Assembly: GCF_003986935.1 (NCBI RefSeq)
Contig: NZ_RJZE01000005.1
Location: 248,001 to 312,000, forward strand
DNA: 64,000 nucleotides
Reading direction: 5' to 3'
From: Paraburkholderia kururiensis JCM 10599 = LMG 19447
GTDB taxonomy: Bacteria; Pseudomonadota; Gammaproteobacteria; Burkholderiales; Burkholderiaceae
Part shown: positions 53,674 through 62,163 of the stretch, one piece after another
Layout: every line of letters starts with the position of its first letter
Numbering within the stretch: position 1 is the stretch's first letter
Notes under the pieces: model-generated
Seen by the model: the letters and a program-made list of their open reading frames with translations, nothing else
Databases searched by the model: none
Told to the model about the DNA's origin: nothing
Position numbers and translations under genes: made by a program

Positions 53674-54765
53674 ATGGCGCAAAAGCGTGACGACGCGGAT
53701 CAGGTGAACGACTCCCGGCGCGGACTATTGCAGGGAGCCGCACTGGGAACAGGGCTCGCCACGGCAATGGCATTGCTTGGCGGTGCAATTTCGCCGGCAC
53801 AGGCGGCCGAAGCCGCGCCATTTCCAGGCCATAAGCGGTGGAAAATCGTATTCGTCAATCACGTGACGACGAATCCTTTCTTTGTGCCAACGCAATATGG
53901 CATTCAGGACGCGACTGCGATATTCGGCATGGACTATCAATGGACCGGGTCCGCCAATGCCGACGTCAGCGAAATGGTGAATGCGCTGAATGCGGCCGTT
54001 GCAGCAAAAGCCGACGCGATCGCCGTGCCCATTGTCGATCCGAAAGCCTTCGACAAACCCATTCAGAACGCGCTCGACGCCGGCATCCCTGTGTTCGCGT
54101 ACAACGCGGACGCCCCTTCGGGCACAACAAATCCGCGTCTTGCGTACATCGGTCAGGATCTGTATCTGTCCGGGTATCAGATGGGTGAGCGCATTGCGAG
54201 CCTGATCGACAGCGGACTCGTCGCGCTCTTCATCGCTACGCCTGGGCAGCTCAACATCCAGCCGCGTCTCGACGGCGCGATGGCGGCCATCAAGAAGTCG
54301 GGCAAGAACATCGATGCGCAAACCATCGCCACGGGCGCGACGGTCAACGAGGAACTCTCGAAGATCAAGTCGTTCTACCTCGGCCACCAGAACCTGAAAG
54401 GCATGTTCGCCGTCGACGCGGGCAGCACGCAGGGCGTGGCCGAAGTCATGAAGGAATCGAATCTTCAGTCGAAGGGCGTACACGGCGGCGGCTTCGACCT
54501 GCTGCCGCGCACCGTGCAACTGATTCACGAAGGCGTGCTCGACTTCACGATCGACCAGCAACCCTACGTGCAGGGCTTCTATACTGTTCTGGAGGCGTTC
54601 GTGTTCCTCGCGTCCGGTGGGCTGGTTGGCCCGGCCAACATCAATACCGGTCTCAAGTTCGTGACGAAGGGCACCGTCGAGCCTTATCTCAATACGTCGA
54701 CGCGCTATGAAGGCAAGAGCACCAAGGCGCAAATCGTGCCGCGCAGCGGCGGGATCAAGTCGTAA
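53674..54765 (+). CDS. Sugar ABC transporter periplasmic binding protein (FrcB/RbsB-like), Tat-type signal
   Basis: A 363-residue protein starting MAQKRDDADQVNDSRRGLLQG at 53674 after AGGAG. The SRRGLLQGAALGTGLATAMALLGG segment looks like a twin-arginine signal with cleavage near AQA-AEA. The type I periplasmic-binding fold includes IVFVNHVTTNPFFVPTQYGIQDA and the GGGFDLLPRTVQLIHEG hinge region. It binds a sugar or polyol. The gene order binding protein, permease, single-domain ATPase matches frcBCA of rhizobia. Confidence 0.88.
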   Translation: MAQKRDDADQVNDSRRGLLQGAALGTGLATAMALLGGAISPAQAAEAAPFPGHKRWKIVFVNHVTTNPFFVPTQYGIQDATAIFGMDYQWTGSANADVSEMVNALNAAVAAKADAIAVPIVDPKAFDKPIQNALDAGIPVFAYNADAPSGTTNPRLAYIGQDLYLSGYQMGERIASLIDSGLVALFIATPGQLNIQPRLDGAMAAIKKSGKNIDAQTIATGATVNEELSKIKSFYLGHQNLKGMFAVDAGSTQGVAEVMKESNLQSKGVHGGGFDLLPRTVQLIHEGVLDFTIDQQPYVQGFYTVLEAFVFLASGGLVGPANINTGLKFVTKGTVEPYLNTSTRYEGKSTKAQIVPRSGGIKS

Positions 54766-55763
54766 TGTCTTCCGTGGCTGACAGACAGACCAGCAGTGCC
54801 CGGCCCCAACGGCGGCTGGGCACGATTGCACGTTCGAGCGAGACGCGCATCTTCGTGGTGGCGCTGATTCTCAGTGCCTACTTCGAATTCATGAACCGCG
54901 ACTTTCTTCTGACGGGCGCGAGCCTGCAGAACCTTTCGCAGTTCATCGCGCCCGCGGCCATCATCGCGTGCGGCGAAATCATGCTGATGATCGGCGGCGA
55001 AATCGATCTCTCGGCCGGCATGGTGTTTGCGTTTGCCCCTTTCGTCATGCATTTCGCGAGCGAGGCCGGTGCGCCCGCGTGGGCGGCGGTGCTCGCCGGC
55101 GTGCTTGCAGCCGCGGCGGTGGGCTTCGTGAATGGCGCCATGACGGTGTATCTGCGCATTCCATCGTTCGTCACTACGCTTGGCACGCTCTTCTTCGTCA
55201 ACGGCTTCACATTGACCATTTCGCGCGGCACGCCCGTGACGCCGCCCGAGGGCGAAGCGTTCGCTTCGTTCATGGGTGCGTGGGGCTACAGCGAAATCAT
55301 CTGGGCCGTGGCGATTGCGCTCGTGATGCACGTCACGCTGCGCTACACGCGCTGGGGCCTGCACACCATTGCGGCGGGCGCCAATCCGCTGGGGGCGAGC
55401 GAGGCCGGTATCCAGATCCGCCGGCTCAAGCTCGGCAACTTCATCATTGCCGCGCTGCTGGCGGGCTTTACGGGCATTCTGGAAGGCTTTCGCATCAGTT
55501 CGATCGACCCGCAGGCAGGCGGCAACCAGATCATGTTCCTCGCCGTGGCAGCCGCGGTGATTGGCGGCACACCGCTCGCGGGCGGTTCGGGCACGATCAT
55601 CGGCGGCTTCATCGGCGCGGCGGTGCTCGGCATTCTCAACGACGGCTTCACGCTCATCGGCATCAACGCGTTCACGTTCAACATGATTCTGGGCGCCGCC
55701 ATTCTGGCCGCGATGATCATCAACATCCACGTCATGCGGCTCGCGCGCAAAGGAGAGCTGTGA
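54765..55763 (+). CDS. Sugar ABC transporter permease (FrcC/RbsC-like)
   Basis: A 332-residue permease whose ATG shares the A of the preceding stop (TAATG). It has the RbsC pattern: IIACGEIMLMIGGEIDLSAGMVFAFAPF and GASEAGIQIRRLKLGNFIIAALLAGFTGIL, with about ten hydrophobic segments. It forms the membrane channel for the sugar captured by the upstream binding protein. It ends in TGATG overlap with the ATPase start. Confidence 0.92.
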   Translation: MSSVADRQTSSARPQRRLGTIARSSETRIFVVALILSAYFEFMNRDFLLTGASLQNLSQFIAPAAIIACGEIMLMIGGEIDLSAGMVFAFAPFVMHFASEAGAPAWAAVLAGVLAAAAVGFVNGAMTVYLRIPSFVTTLGTLFFVNGFTLTISRGTPVTPPEGEAFASFMGAWGYSEIIWAVAIALVMHVTLRYTRWGLHTIAAGANPLGASEAGIQIRRLKLGNFIIAALLAGFTGILEGFRISSIDPQAGGNQIMFLAVAAAVIGGTPLAGGSGTIIGGFIGAAVLGILNDGFTLIGINAFTFNMILGAAILAAMIINIHVMRLARKGEL

Positions 55764-56563
55764 TGACGGACACCGCTACGACTCCGGTTACGGCGGCGGC
55801 AACCGTGGATGCGCTGCGCGGCGAAAACATCGTGAAGCGCTTCGGCGCGGTCACGGCGCTGGACGGCGTGAACATCCGCCTCGGCCAGGGCGAGATTCTC
55901 GGCATTCTCGGCGACAACGGCGCGGGCAAGTCCACGCTCATGAAGATCCTCACGGGCTTTCATCCGCAGACGAGCGGCACGCTCTTCGTGCACGGCGAGC
56001 AAACGGAGCTGCGTTCGGTGGACCACGCGCGCGCGCTCGGCATTGAATGCGTCTACCAGGATCTCGCGCTCGCGAACTCGCTGAGCATTTATCACAACAT
56101 GTTCCTGAACCGCGAGATCGTGCATCGCGGCCCGCTGCGTCTGCTCAATAACCGCGCCATGCGCCTGCGCGCGGCCGAGTGCCTGGAAGATATCGGCGTA
56201 CACGTGCCTTCGGTGGACTTGCCTGTGGAGCAGCTTTCGGGTGGCCAGCGCCAGGCCATTGCCGTGGCACGCGCGGTCAATTCGAACGCGCGCATCCTGC
56301 TGCTCGACGAACCGCTCGCCGCCATGGGCGCCCGCGAGGCGGGACTCATCATCGACCTCATCATGCGGCTCAAGAAAAAGGGCAACCTTTCGATCGCGAT
56401 GATCATGCACAACTACGCGCAAACGCTCGACATTGCCGATCGCATCATGCTGATGCAGCGCGGCCGCGTGACTTACGAACGCGATTGCGCGAGCACGTCG
56501 GTGGCGGAGTTGATGGACATCGTGCGCCGCGAATATCGCGAAATGCGGACGGGTACGCGCTGA
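55763..56563 (+). CDS. Sugar ABC transporter ATPase, single-domain (FrcA-like)
   Basis: A 266-residue ATPase with one nucleotide-binding domain: Walker A GDNGAGKSTLMKIL, Q-loop CVYQDLALANSLS, signature LSGGQRQAIAVARAV and Walker B ILLLDEPLAAMG. The single domain sets it apart from two-domain RbsA proteins and matches FrcA. The ATG at 55763 overlaps the permease stop by one base, with AGGAGAG just upstream. It drives import of the sugar. Confidence 0.92.
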   Translation: MTDTATTPVTAAATVDALRGENIVKRFGAVTALDGVNIRLGQGEILGILGDNGAGKSTLMKILTGFHPQTSGTLFVHGEQTELRSVDHARALGIECVYQDLALANSLSIYHNMFLNREIVHRGPLRLLNNRAMRLRAAECLEDIGVHVPSVDLPVEQLSGGQRQAIAVARAVNSNARILLLDEPLAAMGAREAGLIIDLIMRLKKKGNLSIAMIMHNYAQTLDIADRIMLMQRGRVTYERDCASTSVAELMDIVRREYREMRTGTR

Positions 56564-56711
56564 GCCGTTTGTGATCGGCGCGGGCCGCAGGGCGTCGCGC
56601 GCCGTTGCGCTCGTGCACTTCGATAGCGCCTTACATATTCCCTTCACCCATCACTTCAAGATCAGCCCCTTCGCGTCGCGAAGTCCCCGCCCAAAATTTC
56701 GCGGCTCGCGT

Positions 56712-56741
56712 GGAATAATTCTTCGTCCTGTCTGTTATTCC
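56712..56741 (+). promoter_or_regulatory. Candidate autoregulated ECF promoter (GGAATAA inverted repeat)
   Basis: GGAATAA (56712-56718) and TTATTCC (56735-56741) are exact inverted repeats with a 16-bp spacer, 33 bp before the sigma factor start. GGAA-type -35 elements are usual for ECF sigma factors, so it could be the autoregulated promoter. The symmetry could also suit a repressor. Confidence 0.45.
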
Positions 56742-56773
56742 GGTACGCGCGTGACCGATACCGGAACGATTCG

Positions 56774-57307
56774 ATGAACGACGACGACCTGCCAGCCGTG
56801 CTGCCCACGCTGCTTCCGCGGCTGTGGCGGTTCGCGCTGCGCCTCACGCAGAACCAGCACGACGCCGAAGACCTGGTGCAGCGTGCGTGCGTTCGCGCCC
56901 TCGAACGAAGAAATCAGCTTCAGCCTGGCACGTCGGCACTCAGCTGGCTGTTTTCGATCGTGCATTCGACGTGGCTCAATGAACTGCGCTCGCGCTCCAT
57001 TCGCAGCCGCGGCAGCATGGACTGGCAGGACGACGAGATCGAGTCGTTCGCCGACCCCTCCGGACACAACCCCGAAGTCGATCTCATGCACCGCCAGGTC
57101 ATTCGCGCGGTGGAATCGCTGCCGGACGCGCAGCGTGTGGTCATGGTGCTGGTGGCCATCGAAGGACTCAGCTATCGCGAAGCCGCCGAGGTACTGGACG
57201 TGCCGATCGGCACCATCATGAGCCGGCTCTCGCGCGCGAGGCTGACGGTCGGACAACAATTCGGGGTACAGGCGCCAGCCTCCACCCGCAAGGGGGAAGC
57301 ACTATGA
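56774..57307 (+). CDS. ECF RNA polymerase sigma factor
   Basis: A 177-residue group IV sigma factor. Region 2 shows LLPRLWRFALRLTQNQHDAEDLVQRACVRALER and region 4 LPDAQRVVMVLVAIEGLSYREAAEVLDVPIGTIMSRLSRAR. Length and motifs fit the ECF class partnered with membrane anti-sigma factors, not the iron-starvation FecI group. Its stop overlaps the anti-sigma gene start (ATGA). Targets are unknown; a GGAATAA palindrome upstream may be its own promoter. Confidence 0.92.
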   Translation: MNDDDLPAVLPTLLPRLWRFALRLTQNQHDAEDLVQRACVRALERRNQLQPGTSALSWLFSIVHSTWLNELRSRSIRSRGSMDWQDDEIESFADPSGHNPEVDLMHRQVIRAVESLPDAQRVVMVLVAIEGLSYREAAEVLDVPIGTIMSRLSRARLTVGQQFGVQAPASTRKGEAL

Positions 57308-58143
57308 CGAACGTCGACGATACGTTGCTGATGTTGTACGTGGACGGCGAACTGCCGCCCGAGCAGCGCGCCGAGGTGGAAGCCGCCGTCGCGCATTCGC
57401 CCGATCTGTCGGTACGCGTGGCGGCGTTGCGCGCATCGTGCCTGCCGTATCGCGCGGCCTACGAGCGCCAGCATCTGCCGCCCGTGCCGCAGAGCCTCAC
57501 GCGCCGCATCGACGAGCTCGTGAGCGTCAGCACGCCGCCGCAACGCGCAACACGGCCGGCTCGCCGCACGCAGATGCCGTGGCTCGCCGCGGCGTTCGTC
57601 GCGGGCGCGATCTGCTCCGGTGTGTTGACCGCGTATTTCGCGAGCGGAAATGCGCTGCACGCGGGCGTTGATCCGTGGGTGCGTAGCGTGGCCGACTATC
57701 AGGTGCTCTACGGTCGCGAAACGGTAGCAAGCCTCAAGGAAGACCACACCGCTACCGAGCAGATTCTCACGGACCTGAGCCAGCGCCAGGGCATGCCGAT
57801 TCGTGTGCCCGACCTGCGCGAGGCAGGACTCAAGTTCAAGCGTGTGCAGGTGCTCTACTACCACAACCGTCCGCTGATTCAGATGGTGTATCTGCCTGAA
57901 CGCGGCGACCCGGTCGCGCTCTGCGTTATTGAAGATACGCACGGCGACGCCCCGCTTCGCACGCAGCAAGTAGGCGAAATGAAGACCGTGACGTGGCGTG
58001 CCAACAAGCTCGCTTATGTGCTGCTCGCGCGCAACGACAGCGTCGATCTGAACGAAATGGCGCAGCGGATCGTCAACGGAAAAACGGGCGATCTGTATGG
58101 GAATGCGACGGAGAACACGCCGCGCGGAAACTCGATGACGTAA
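57304..58143 (+). CDS. Membrane anti-sigma factor
   Basis: A 279-residue protein with an N-terminal anti-sigma-like domain (NVDDTLLMLYVDGELPPEQRAEVEAAVAHSPDL), a single membrane helix at about 92-113 and a periplasmic domain of about 165 residues. The ZAS-type H-x3-C-x2-C zinc motif is absent: only one Cys (C46) is present. It should hold the sigma factor at the membrane until a periplasmic signal arrives. The gene overlaps the sigma gene by four bases, giving matched expression. Confidence 0.87.
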   Translation: MTNVDDTLLMLYVDGELPPEQRAEVEAAVAHSPDLSVRVAALRASCLPYRAAYERQHLPPVPQSLTRRIDELVSVSTPPQRATRPARRTQMPWLAAAFVAGAICSGVLTAYFASGNALHAGVDPWVRSVADYQVLYGRETVASLKEDHTATEQILTDLSQRQGMPIRVPDLREAGLKFKRVQVLYYHNRPLIQMVYLPERGDPVALCVIEDTHGDAPLRTQQVGEMKTVTWRANKLAYVLLARNDSVDLNEMAQRIVNGKTGDLYGNATENTPRGNSMT

Positions 58144-58230
58144 GCGTGTGTGGTCTGGATGCACGAGGTCGGCAGGGCCGTCGTCGCTCATGCTGAGCGT
58201 AGCAAGGGTGTGTGAACGCTTCTCGCCGGG

Positions 58231-59529
58231 TTATTTCTGTGCGGGTTCTGCCGCACGTGGCGCGTTGATGCTTCGCTCGTCGCCTCGTCGTTCATCGCGT
58301 TGCGGATTCGCTCGCCTCGCTTTGCGCTCGCGATTCGTCTGCAACGCGGCTGCCCGCCGCCCTGCCCGCTTCCTCATCCAGATCAGGACACCCGTCACGC
58401 TCAGCGTCGCGACCATGACGCCCATGAAGCTGATGGCGATGCGCCCTGCCGTACCGAACAGCCGCCCCGAATGCAGCGGAAACTGCGCCTGCAGAAAGAG
58501 GTCGCCTGCGCTGCCCACGCCCGGCACGGTACGCGCAATCTGCGTTCCGGTCGTGGCATCCCAATAGGTCCAGGCGTTGCCAAGGTGATAGTCGCCGTAG
58601 TCGTCACCGGGGGCGAAGTAGCCCACCGCGTAGTAGTTGCGATCCGGTGAAAAGAAGAGTCCGCCTGGCGCCGCGCGCAGCTTCAACTGCCGCCCGGCGG
58701 CGCTCGCGAGTTCGAGAACGCGTTCGCGACTCAACATCGCCGGTTGCGGCTGCGGCTGGGCTGAGGGCTTCGCTTCGCTCTCCGGCTCGGGCGCCAGCGT
58801 GGAGAACATCGACAACACAGGGCGCACAACCGGCTCCCTGAGGTTCATCGATATCGACGTGACAGCGATCACGCCCAACAATACCCATACCCACACGCCG
58901 CCCGAGCGATGCACGTCGAAGGCCAGCGGGTAACCGCCGCGACGCACGCGAAACGCGAACGACTTGCGCCATGTCTTGAAGCTGGGAAAGGCGAGCATCA
59001 ACGCGATGACGCTATCAAGCGTCCATACGATGGCGACAAAACCCAGGAGCCATACGCCTGTCGCCAGGCCGCCCGCCGTGCCGGGCAGATAGAGCGTGTA
59101 GTGCAGTTCGTAGAGGAACGGCAGCAGATTGAGCCGCGAAAGCGACAACGCGCCCCATTCGCGACGGCCCTGAACCGCGCCCGTGGCGGGATCGATCGCC
59201 AGTTGATTGAAGTCGAGCGCGTAGGGCTTGCCGGTATGAGGATCGTTTCGCGGCGCGACGAGCACTTGCAACGTGCGCCCCGGCTCCGCTGCAAGCGGCA
59301 GCCAGGTCACGCGCAAGCGGGGGTCCGCGGCTTCAACGCGCTTCGCCAGTTCGAGCGACGGTAATGCTGGCCCCGACGTGTGGGCATAAAAGAACGCGGG
59401 GTTGAGCGTAGCATCCAGTTCGCGGTGCCAGGCGATGATCGAGCCCGTGAGTCCCGAAAGGAACAGGAATACCGCTGTTCCAAGCCCGAACCAGCGATGC
59501 AGGCGAACCAGGATGGGTCTCACGGACAT
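58231..59529 (-). CDS. PepSY-associated membrane protein, siderophore uptake partner (PiuB-like)
   Basis: A 432-residue protein with four hydrophobic helices: near the N-terminus (LFLSGLTGSIIAWHRELDATL), mid-protein (GVWLLGFVAIVWTLDSVIALM and GVWVWVLLGVIAVTSISMNL) and near the C-terminus (ISFMGVMVATLSVTGVLIWMRKR). Periplasmic PepSY-like segments lie between. PepSY TM proteins next to TonB receptors are thought to reduce ferric siderophores at the inner membrane. It starts 11 bp after the receptor stop and is on the same transcript. The tail is Arg/Ala-rich. Confidence 0.9.
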   Translation of the reverse strand: MSVRPILVRLHRWFGLGTAVFLFLSGLTGSIIAWHRELDATLNPAFFYAHTSGPALPSLELAKRVEAADPRLRVTWLPLAAEPGRTLQVLVAPRNDPHTGKPYALDFNQLAIDPATGAVQGRREWGALSLSRLNLLPFLYELHYTLYLPGTAGGLATGVWLLGFVAIVWTLDSVIALMLAFPSFKTWRKSFAFRVRRGGYPLAFDVHRSGGVWVWVLLGVIAVTSISMNLREPVVRPVLSMFSTLAPEPESEAKPSAQPQPQPAMLSRERVLELASAAGRQLKLRAAPGGLFFSPDRNYYAVGYFAPGDDYGDYHLGNAWTYWDATTGTQIARTVPGVGSAGDLFLQAQFPLHSGRLFGTAGRIAISFMGVMVATLSVTGVLIWMRKRAGRRAAALQTNRERKARRANPQRDERRGDERSINAPRAAEPAQK

Positions 59530-59540
59530 CTCGACGCCGC

Positions 59541-61757
59541 TCAGAAATCGATCTTCGCGTTCAGGCTGATCGTGCGCGGATCGCCAGGCTTCACGTAGTC
59601 GGCGTACTGGAATTCCCAGTAGCGGCGGCCCAACACGTTGTCGAGCGCGGCGCGCAGCGTGACGTCGTGAGCGCCGACGCGTGTGCGATAGGTCGCGCCC
59701 AGATTGACGAGCAGGAAGCCCGCTGCACTCAGGTCGCCCGCCTCGCGCAGCGACGTGTTGCCGGTGAACTTCGCATCGACGCCAAGCTCGAGCCCCGGCA
59801 CGGCGGGCACGATGTAACCCACATGTCCTGCCACCACGAAGCGCGGCGCACCCGCCACGCGGTTACCGTTGTAGGTGCTGCCTTTCGCGTACCAGGAGTC
59901 GAGCAGCATCATGCTGCCGCCGACGTTCCACTGCGAGCCGATCTGCGCGGCGCCGGCCACTTCGAGACCCTGATAGATCGATTCGCCATCCTGAACATAA
60001 ACGTTCGCGCTGTTCGCATAGGCGGCGCCACGTTCAATGCGGAACAATGCAGCCGTTGCGCTCCAGCGGTTGTGCGCCGTCTTGATGCCGACTTCGTACT
60101 GCTTGCTGCGTAGGGGGTTGAGCAGCGCACCCGCGTTCGCATAGGTCGACGCAACCGAAGCGCCCGCTTCCAGCGCCTCGACGTAGCTCGCATAGACCGT
60201 CGTACGCGGGTCGAGCTTGTACATCACCGCGAACGATGGCGTGATCACGCCGTTCTTGCCGTACGACGAAGTTTGTCCGCCGGTCAGATCGAATCCGCGT
60301 TGCTCGTAGTTCGTGTAACGAATGCCCGCGAGCACGGACCAGCGGTCGGTGATCTGCACGGTGTCGCTCGCGAACAGGGCCTTTTGCGTGATGTCGCTCG
60401 CGCGGTACGTGCCTGCGTTGACGGAGGGATAGTAGGCATTCAGGTTCGGCGAATAGATGTTGCCCGTGCCGATGGTGCCGTAGAAGCTGCCGTCTTCGTA
60501 GTAGTTCACCTGCTTTTGCCACGACGCACCGAACACCAGTTGATGCGCAAGCATGCCCGTTCGCACCTTGCCTTCCACGAGCGCCTGCATCTGGCTGTAC
60601 TGATGCGCTTCGATGCCGTAGAAGCGCGAGTCGGTGTAGTCGCCCGAGCTGTTCGCGAGATAAAGCGTGCTTTCGTTGCGGTCGCGCCGCGCGGTGCTGT
60701 AGCTGTACACGAGGCTCGCGGTCCAGTCCGGCGAGAGCTTGTAATGAATGCCGCCGGTATAGAGCTGCAGGTTCGTGTTCAGATGCTGACCTGCGCTGCT
60801 GAGATTCCCGTTGCCGCCGCTGATCGTCGCGGGCAGGCTCGTGCCGGTGTACTGCGCAACCGAAATGGACGGCGGCTGACTGGACGCGCTGCGCTCCTGG
60901 TAGAGCAGGTTGAAATCCGCGGAGAGCGAGCGGGTCAATCGAGCGTCGAGTGCGAGCGATACCGAGTTTCGATTCAACTCGCCTTCGTTATAGGTCTTAC
61001 CCTCCTCGTGCGTGGCATTGAGGCGCGCACCGAACATCTGGCTGGGGCCGAAGCGCTGGCTCAGATCCACATGCTCGCTGAACACGCCGTTGTTGCGATA
61101 GCCGATGTCGACGCTACGCACAGGCGTCGCGCCAGGCTGTTTCGTCACGTAGTTGATGATGCCGCCCGGCGTCGCGAAACCGTACATGAAGCCGGAGAGC
61201 CCCTTCAGCAGTTCCACGCGCTCGAACTGCTCGTAAGGCAGCGTGATGCCATAGCCGTTGAACGGCATGCCGTCGATCTTGAAACCGTTCTGCCAGTCGA
61301 GCTGCAAGCCGCGCACGGTGATGTAGCTGGCCCAGGCGCTGTTCGCGTCGGAGTTGTCGGAGACGGAGGCATCGCCCATGAAGATGTCGCCGAGCTTGCC
61401 CGGCTGACGCGCCGCCAGTTCCTCTTCGTCCACTACGGTGGTCGAGAACGGCGTGTCGAGCTGCGAGCGGCTGCCGAGCGCGCCCGTCGCTACCTTCGTT
61501 TCCAGATGCTGCTCGGACTCCCCCGCCGTCGCCGCGCTGACCGTCACGGCAGGTAGCACGGTGTCGCCCTGCTTCGCACCGCTCGCCGGCGCAGCGGACG
61601 GCGTCGTGGAGACGCCGGCATTCGTACTGTCGGCTGTCGTCGCGGCCCAGGCAGGCTGGCCGGCGAGCCAGGAAAATGCCAAGGCGATTTGCCACGCGCA
61701 CCGGTTACGCTTCTGCGCCGGCACCGCGTGCCGCACAGCCCCGAAGTCTGTTCCCAT
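59541..61757 (-). CDS. TonB-dependent siderophore receptor
   Basis: A 738-residue outer membrane receptor starting MGTDFGAVRHAVP at 61757; the frame is open upstream but a Fur-like operator lies there. A late signal peptide (ALAFSWLAGQPAWA) is followed by a TonB-box-like region, then the plug (SQLDTPFSTTVVDEEELAAR, YITVRGLQLDWQNGFKIDGMPF). About 500 residues of beta barrel end in the aromatic LNAKIDF. The FhuA/FpvA/FoxA-like group takes up ferric siderophores. The downstream PepSY protein and the operator support iron-responsive expression. Confidence 0.93.
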   Translation of the reverse strand: MGTDFGAVRHAVPAQKRNRCAWQIALAFSWLAGQPAWAATTADSTNAGVSTTPSAAPASGAKQGDTVLPAVTVSAATAGESEQHLETKVATGALGSRSQLDTPFSTTVVDEEELAARQPGKLGDIFMGDASVSDNSDANSAWASYITVRGLQLDWQNGFKIDGMPFNGYGITLPYEQFERVELLKGLSGFMYGFATPGGIINYVTKQPGATPVRSVDIGYRNNGVFSEHVDLSQRFGPSQMFGARLNATHEEGKTYNEGELNRNSVSLALDARLTRSLSADFNLLYQERSASSQPPSISVAQYTGTSLPATISGGNGNLSSAGQHLNTNLQLYTGGIHYKLSPDWTASLVYSYSTARRDRNESTLYLANSSGDYTDSRFYGIEAHQYSQMQALVEGKVRTGMLAHQLVFGASWQKQVNYYEDGSFYGTIGTGNIYSPNLNAYYPSVNAGTYRASDITQKALFASDTVQITDRWSVLAGIRYTNYEQRGFDLTGGQTSSYGKNGVITPSFAVMYKLDPRTTVYASYVEALEAGASVASTYANAGALLNPLRSKQYEVGIKTAHNRWSATAALFRIERGAAYANSANVYVQDGESIYQGLEVAGAAQIGSQWNVGGSMMLLDSWYAKGSTYNGNRVAGAPRFVVAGHVGYIVPAVPGLELGVDAKFTGNTSLREAGDLSAAGFLLVNLGATYRTRVGAHDVTLRAALDNVLGRRYWEFQYADYVKPGDPRTISLNAKIDF

Positions 61758-61794
61758 GCTTTGTCGATTCGCTCTTTGTTGGTCTGGTGATCCA

Positions 61795-61839
61795 CGCACA
61801 AAATCTAAATGCGAGTCATTTGCATTTAGATTTTGTGCG
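61795..61839 (-). promoter_or_regulatory. Perfect 18-bp inverted repeat with Fur-like core, receptor operator
   Basis: Arms CGCACAAAATCTAAATGC (61795-61812) and its exact complement (61822-61839) enclose GAGTCATTT. The centre AATGCGAGTCATTTGCATT resembles the Fur box consensus. The element lies 38 bp upstream of the receptor start and covers the start site predicted from the promoter at 61841-61869, as expected for Fur repression. Confidence 0.78.
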
Positions 61840-61840
61840 C

Positions 61841-61869
61841 ATCGTACTGGAGGACTATGCAAATCGCAA
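61841..61869 (-). promoter_or_regulatory. Candidate sigma-70 promoter of the receptor operon
   Basis: On the minus strand TTGCGA (61869-61864), a 17-bp spacer and TACGAT (61846-61841) precede the inverted repeat. Transcription would begin near 61834, inside the right arm of the operator. Confidence 0.55.
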
Positions 61870-62043
61870 GAGGAAATGCGCAGCGTGCGGAGTGGGACGG
61901 CTGGAGGGCCGCCAGGACGGCGCCCTCGCGTGACATGGCAATAGTCCGGCAACGCGGGCGTTTCGGGCGTGGCCTTGTCGACGGGGAGAAAACTGAATCC
62001 GGAAGAGTTCGCGGAGCCGCGACCGGATGACGCTGAAGCAGAA

Positions 62044-62089
62044 GCCGCCCTGCAGCGCGCCCGAGCGAGGGCACAACAGGCAGGGCGGC
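62044..62089 (-). terminator. Stem-loop downstream of the low-complexity membrane protein gene
   Basis: GCCGCCCTGC (62044-62053) and GCAGGGCGGC (62080-62089) are exact complements around a 26-nt loop that can form a smaller GC stem. It lies 75 bp beyond the stop at 62164 on the minus strand. The T tract is poor (TTCTGCTTC), so termination is only likely. Confidence 0.45.
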
Positions 62090-62163
62090 GTTACTACATC
62101 TGGAGAGTTTGAAGAACAGCTAACGGTAGCGCGATACCGGTTCCGCGCAGGCGCGCGGGCGCG

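Noticed and set aside
53725..54831. Minus-strand open frame opposite the sugar-binding protein
   Set aside because: Arg/His/Ala-rich shadow; the plus-strand gene has a ribosome site and signal peptide.
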